Assembly (NCBI GenBank): GCA_022563135.1
Contig: JADFNZ010000079.1
Coordinates: 1-7,907, forward strand
Length of the DNA: 7,907 nt
Direction of reading: 5' to 3'
Source: Chloroflexota bacterium
GTDB lineage: Bacteria > Chloroflexota > Dehalococcoidia > DSTF01 > RBG-16-68-14
Shown here piece by piece: positions 5,965-7,907 of the stretch. Position 1 is the first letter of the stretch. Every line of letters starts with the position of its first letter. Below the pieces are notes generated by a model. It had not been told where the DNA came from and made no database searches. It worked only from the letters and a program-made list of their open reading frames with translations. The position numbers were made by a program, and so were the translations under genes.

Positions 5965-6050
5965 GGTGCGCTGCTCCTCCTGGTGCGGCCATATCCTTCG
6001 TTCGACCGTCGTTTGCCTGTAGCATGACGAAGGAGGACCGTGTTGGCTAG

Positions 6051-6073
6051 TTCTTCCTCCGCGCTCAGAATGA
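6051..6073 (-). repeat. GAGC/GCGA hairpin repeat, module 1 (degenerate)
   Basis: On the minus strand TTCT (from TCATTCTGAGC) pairs with AGAA around a GA...GA core. The inner GC/GC pairing is lost. It ends in the shared GCTCAGAATGA on the plus strand. Confidence 0.55.
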
Positions 6074-6086
6074 GCAGTACTGCCGC

Positions 6087-6152
6087 TGTCACCCTGAGCA
6101 GAGCGAAGGGTCTGTCCTCGGAAGAGATTCTTCGCTGGCGCTCAGAATGACA
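6087..6152. repeat. 66-base inverted repeat made of two hairpin modules (2 and 3)
   Basis: The ends are TGTCA and TGACA. The left module (6092-6110) reads CCCT-GA-GC-AGA-GC-GA-AGGG. The right module, on the minus strand (6148-6127), reads ATTCT-GA-GC-GCCA-GC-GA-AGAAT. The two arms are also imperfect inverted repeats of each other: TGTCA, CTGAGC, GCGAAG and TCT are shared, while CC/GG in one is TT/AA in the other. It looks like a mini-transposon-style or BIME-style unit with no coding capacity. Confidence 0.7.
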
Positions 6153-6200
6153 TGCGGGCCCGTCGTGGCTAAGCGGTGCGAAAGCCTCGTGACGCGCTAG

Positions 6201-6246
6201 ATTCTTCGCGGAGTCCATCCTGAGCGGAGAGAAGGACTCAGAATGA
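6201..6246 (+). repeat. GAGC/GCGA hairpin repeat, module 4 with nested stems
   Basis: ATTCT (6201-6205) pairs with AGAAT (6240-6244), and GAGTCC (6211-6216) pairs with GGACTC (6234-6239). Alternatively TCCT (6218-6221) pairs with AGGA (6233-6236) around GAGC...GAGA, the family core. It ends in CTCAGAATGAC. Confidence 0.6.
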
Positions 6247-6263
6247 CGGTAGTGCATCGGCCA

Positions 6264-6311
6264 CCCTGAGCACCCGGACGGGCCCGCCGGGGAGCGAAGG
6301 GCTCAGAATGA
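6264..6311 (+). repeat. GAGC/GCGA hairpin repeat, module 5 with GC-rich extended loop
   Basis: CCCTGAGC (6264-6271) and GCGAAGGG (6294-6301) are the family arms. The 22-base loop holds its own CCCGG/CCGGG stem (6273-6277 with 6287-6291) around CGGGCCCG. It lies about 20 bases beyond the methyltransferase stop at 6332 and may block or end that transcript, though there is no T-tract. Confidence 0.6.
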
Positions 6312-6331
6312 CAGGGCGGACGAAGGCACAT

Positions 6332-7072
6332 CTACGTGGCCGGCCTCGTCGCGATGAAGAGCGACTGGGAGCCTGGCTCGATGCCGCTGTGCTCGAACGG
6401 CACGACGGTCGGGTGGAAGCCGGCCTCCCGCAAGAGACTGAGCCAGACGTTGCGCACGAAGAGGCCCATCGTGTGGCGCTCGTACTCGACGCGCGGCGGG
6501 CCGTCCCCTTCGCGCAGGAGGTAGACCATCTCTGTGACGTAGGTGGTGTCGCTTGGGTCAGGGTCGTAGCTCCACTCCAGGTAGCGCAGGCTGCGGCCTT
6601 CGCCATCGTGGCCGCCGTGGCTCGTCCGTGCGCGGAAGCTCTCGCGCACGTGGTCCGGCGCGAAGAGCGTGACGCCGCCCGGCTTGCAGTGCGCGAACGC
6701 CGTCTCGATAGCCGCGCGCAGGTCGGCCGCGGTCGTGAGGTAGCTGACGGCATCGTGGATGAAGACGGCGTCGAACGCGCGGCCGAGGCGGAGCGTGCGC
6801 ATGTCGCCTTCGATGTGCTCGCACTCGGGGTTCAGCTCCTTGCTGATGGCGAGCATCTGCGGCGAGAGGTCGGTGAGGGTCAGCGCGAAGTGGGCCTTCA
6901 TGTGCGAGGCGTTGTTGCCGCCGCCGGAGCCGAGTTCCAACACCGTGCGCGGCGGCTCCTCGCTCGCGTCGACGATCGCCTTGCGGCAGAGCTCCGCGTC
7001 CTCCGCGTAGTCCGAGGGCGCAGTGAGGAGGTGGAACCAGCCGGCGAGGTCAGAGTAGAGCTTGAGCGTCAT
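6332..7072 (-). CDS. Class I SAM-dependent methyltransferase (246 aa)
   Basis: A Rossmann-fold methyltransferase of the small-molecule type, with substrate unknown. SAM-binding motif I is VLELGSGGGNN (residues 44-54). D68 in LTDLSPQML is the strand-2 acidic residue. GDMRTLRLGRAFDAVFIHD (89-107) covers motifs II-III, and CKPGG (129-133) precedes strand 5. The N-terminal YSDLAGWFHLLTAPSDYAED is a common lead-in for this group. It is not a close relative of the methyltransferase at 3073-3708, since motif I and the C-terminal half differ. The start is ATG 7072. No Shine-Dalgarno precedes it, and the helicase stop lies only six bases upstream, so it may be read by coupling or from a promoter inside the helicase 3' end. 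Its high GC contrasts with the helicase, which marks a junction of DNA of different origin. Confidence 0.9.
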   Translation of the reverse strand: MTLKLYSDLAGWFHLLTAPSDYAEDAELCRKAIVDASEEPPRTVLELGSGGGNNASHMKAHFALTLTDLSPQMLAISKELNPECEHIEGDMRTLRLGRAFDAVFIHDAVSYLTTAADLRAAIETAFAHCKPGGVTLFAPDHVRESFRARTSHGGHDGEGRSLRYLEWSYDPDPSDTTYVTEMVYLLREGDGPPRVEYERHTMGLFVRNVWLSLLREAGFHPTVVPFEHSGIEPGSQSLFIATRPAT

Positions 7073-7078
7073 GGTCGG

Positions 7079-7907
7079 TTACGTGTTCAAGGAAGCAGCT
7101 GTAATTCTTTGTACATCAAGGTGCGCGCGTATTGACCTGAGGAACGGGGACATTGCTTGTTCTCTTAGAAGGCGGTGGTTGGCCGTGTCATACTCCTCGT
7201 AGAATGTCAGGATTGCGTCTTGCTTAGCACGAGTAAGCGCAACATAGAGAAGCCGCTCTTCCTCACGCACAACGCGGCCTTTAGCGGGAATGAACGTCCG
7301 ATTTAACCACATTACGAACACAATCTCTGCCTCAAGTCCTTTCGCCGAGTGCATCGTCGTTACTAGTACCTCGTCCTCGCCGGTGACATCCGTGCGCTCT
7401 TCTTCCGCATCAAGAACACCGTATTTTTCATATAGGTGCCCCTTCATTCTGGGAATCGAAGGTAAGAACTCAACAATCTCAGCAATAGCCGTAGAAATCG
7501 ATTCATTTACTTGAAGTGAAGGGAAGTTTTCAAGTGATCGCTGAAATTGTGATGGGTCAACAACAGACTCACGGGTATTAGTCAGAGCCTGAAATATCAT
7601 CGCTATTCTGCTGTCGGTTAGGGAGGAACAGTATTCAAACAGGCTCCTCTCCGAATTCATGGCCGCAGCTCGAATCTCTCCAATTTCAGAATCCGTTAGC
7701 CCGACGAAATCTAGCCATTGCCGCAGAGCAAGACTATCTGAATCTGCCAACAGCCTCAGTACCAGAATTAGTCTCCATATGTCATCTGACATGGAACCAG
7801 GATCAATGGTCTTAGTTAGAATTTGAAATCCTTCTGTTAGTTCGCTGGCGACCCTATTCACATGGTTCTTAATTGGGCAGAGCACCATAAAATTCTTATA
7901 CGTAATG
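7079..7907 (-). CDS. UvrD/Rep-type SF1 helicase, C-terminal part (5' end off window)
   Basis: The frame is open to the window edge (it reads ITYKNF before the Met at 7888), so that Met is internal and the protein is N-terminally truncated here: 275 codons visible, stop TAA. FMVLCPIKNHVNRVA at the left edge fits the start of the UvrD C-terminal domain (motif IV region). Helicase motif V is LVTTMHSAKGLEAEIVFV (numbered from Met 7888, residues 175-192) and motif VI is EEERLLYVALTRAK (209-222), which carries the arginine finger. Only about 165 residues separate the start of this domain from motif V. The Walker A and B motifs must lie beyond 7907. Base composition differs sharply from the rest: 26 of 60 bases are G or C in 7441-7500. 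It could be an ordinary repair helicase, or the helicase of a mobile or defence locus such as a Gabija GajB-like protein; the visible part cannot decide. Confidence 0.9.
   Translation of the reverse strand, partial: ITYKNFMVLCPIKNHVNRVASELTEGFQILTKTIDPGSMSDDIWRLILVLRLLADSDSLALRQWLDFVGLTDSEIGEIRAAAMNSERSLFEYCSSLTDSRIAMIFQALTNTRESVVDPSQFQRSLENFPSLQVNESISTAIAEIVEFLPSIPRMKGHLYEKYGVLDAEEERTDVTGEDEVLVTTMHSAKGLEAEIVFVMWLNRTFIPAKGRVVREEERLLYVALTRAKQDAILTFYEEYDTANHRLLREQAMSPFLRSIRAHLDVQRITAASLNT

Larger units (their letters stand above)
5965..6331. other. Gene-free gap filled with GAGC/GCGA-core hairpin repeats
   Basis: No frame here has credible coding content. The part at 6051-6311 holds five hairpin modules of one family; the bases CTCAGAATGA recur at 6064, 6141, 6237 and 6302. 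The remaining 5965-6050 is the upstream region of mutM. I see its Shine-Dalgarno but no convincing promoter there. Confidence 0.75.

Noticed and set aside
5003..6025. 340-aa minus-strand reading frame over mutM
   Set aside because: It is the wrong frame of mutM, rich in Arg/Pro/Ala as expected for a shadow of high-GC DNA; mutM itself has every family motif.
6051..6311. CRISPR array
   Set aside because: Units are palindromic, alternate in orientation, differ in length and sequence, and are unevenly spaced (77, 96, 65 bases); no cas gene is present.
6308..7135. 275-aa plus-strand frame opposite the second methyltransferase
   Set aside because: Antisense shadow without recognisable motifs; the minus-strand frame has clear SAM-binding motifs.

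Overview
This window comes from a high-GC bacterium. Most of it looks like chromosomal housekeeping or metabolic DNA, with many GTG starts, tightly packed genes and intergenic gaps filled with short palindromic repeats. No rRNA, tRNA or phylogenetic marker is present. The repeat style, gene mix and an apparently leaderless extended -10 promoter remind me of Chloroflexota (Dehalococcoidia or Thermomicrobia-like metagenome bins), but that is inference.

Left part, plus strand (1-1891): the 3' part of an amidohydrolase-2 family gene (its start lies off the window), then a short D-alanyl-D-alanine carboxypeptidase (S11 penicillin-binding protein). The latter has an extended -10 box placed so that transcription would begin at the ATG. 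The gap 1892-2077 separates convergent genes and holds two inverted copies of a REP-like hairpin.

Middle, minus strand, read from 4882 down to 2078: a compact four-gene cluster. It runs from an unrecognised zinc-ribbon protein (284 aa), to a 107-aa three-helix membrane protein with a Cys-Trp-Asn-Cys loop, a SAM methyltransferase (211 aa) and a P1/DmpA-family self-processing peptidase (332 aa). Each junction overlaps by 1 or 4 bases and the last three genes start with GTG, so they are probably co-transcribed and translationally coupled. A TTGACA box lies upstream of the first gene. The joint function is unknown.

Upstream of that cluster on the same strand is mutM/fpg (5089-5964), whose stop codon lies inside a copy of the REP-like palindrome. 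The gap 4883-5088 holds two clear-to-degenerate copies and one doubtful copy of this repeat.

The gap 5965-6331 has no gene. It is packed with a second repeat family: short hairpins with a conserved GAGC...GCGA core and stems that change in step on both arms.

Right end, minus strand: a second SAM methyltransferase (6332-7072), preceded 6 bases upstream by the C-terminal part of a UvrD/Rep-type helicase (7079 to the window edge). The helicase has clearly lower GC than the rest and looks horizontally acquired. It may be the edge of a mobile or defence segment beyond the window.
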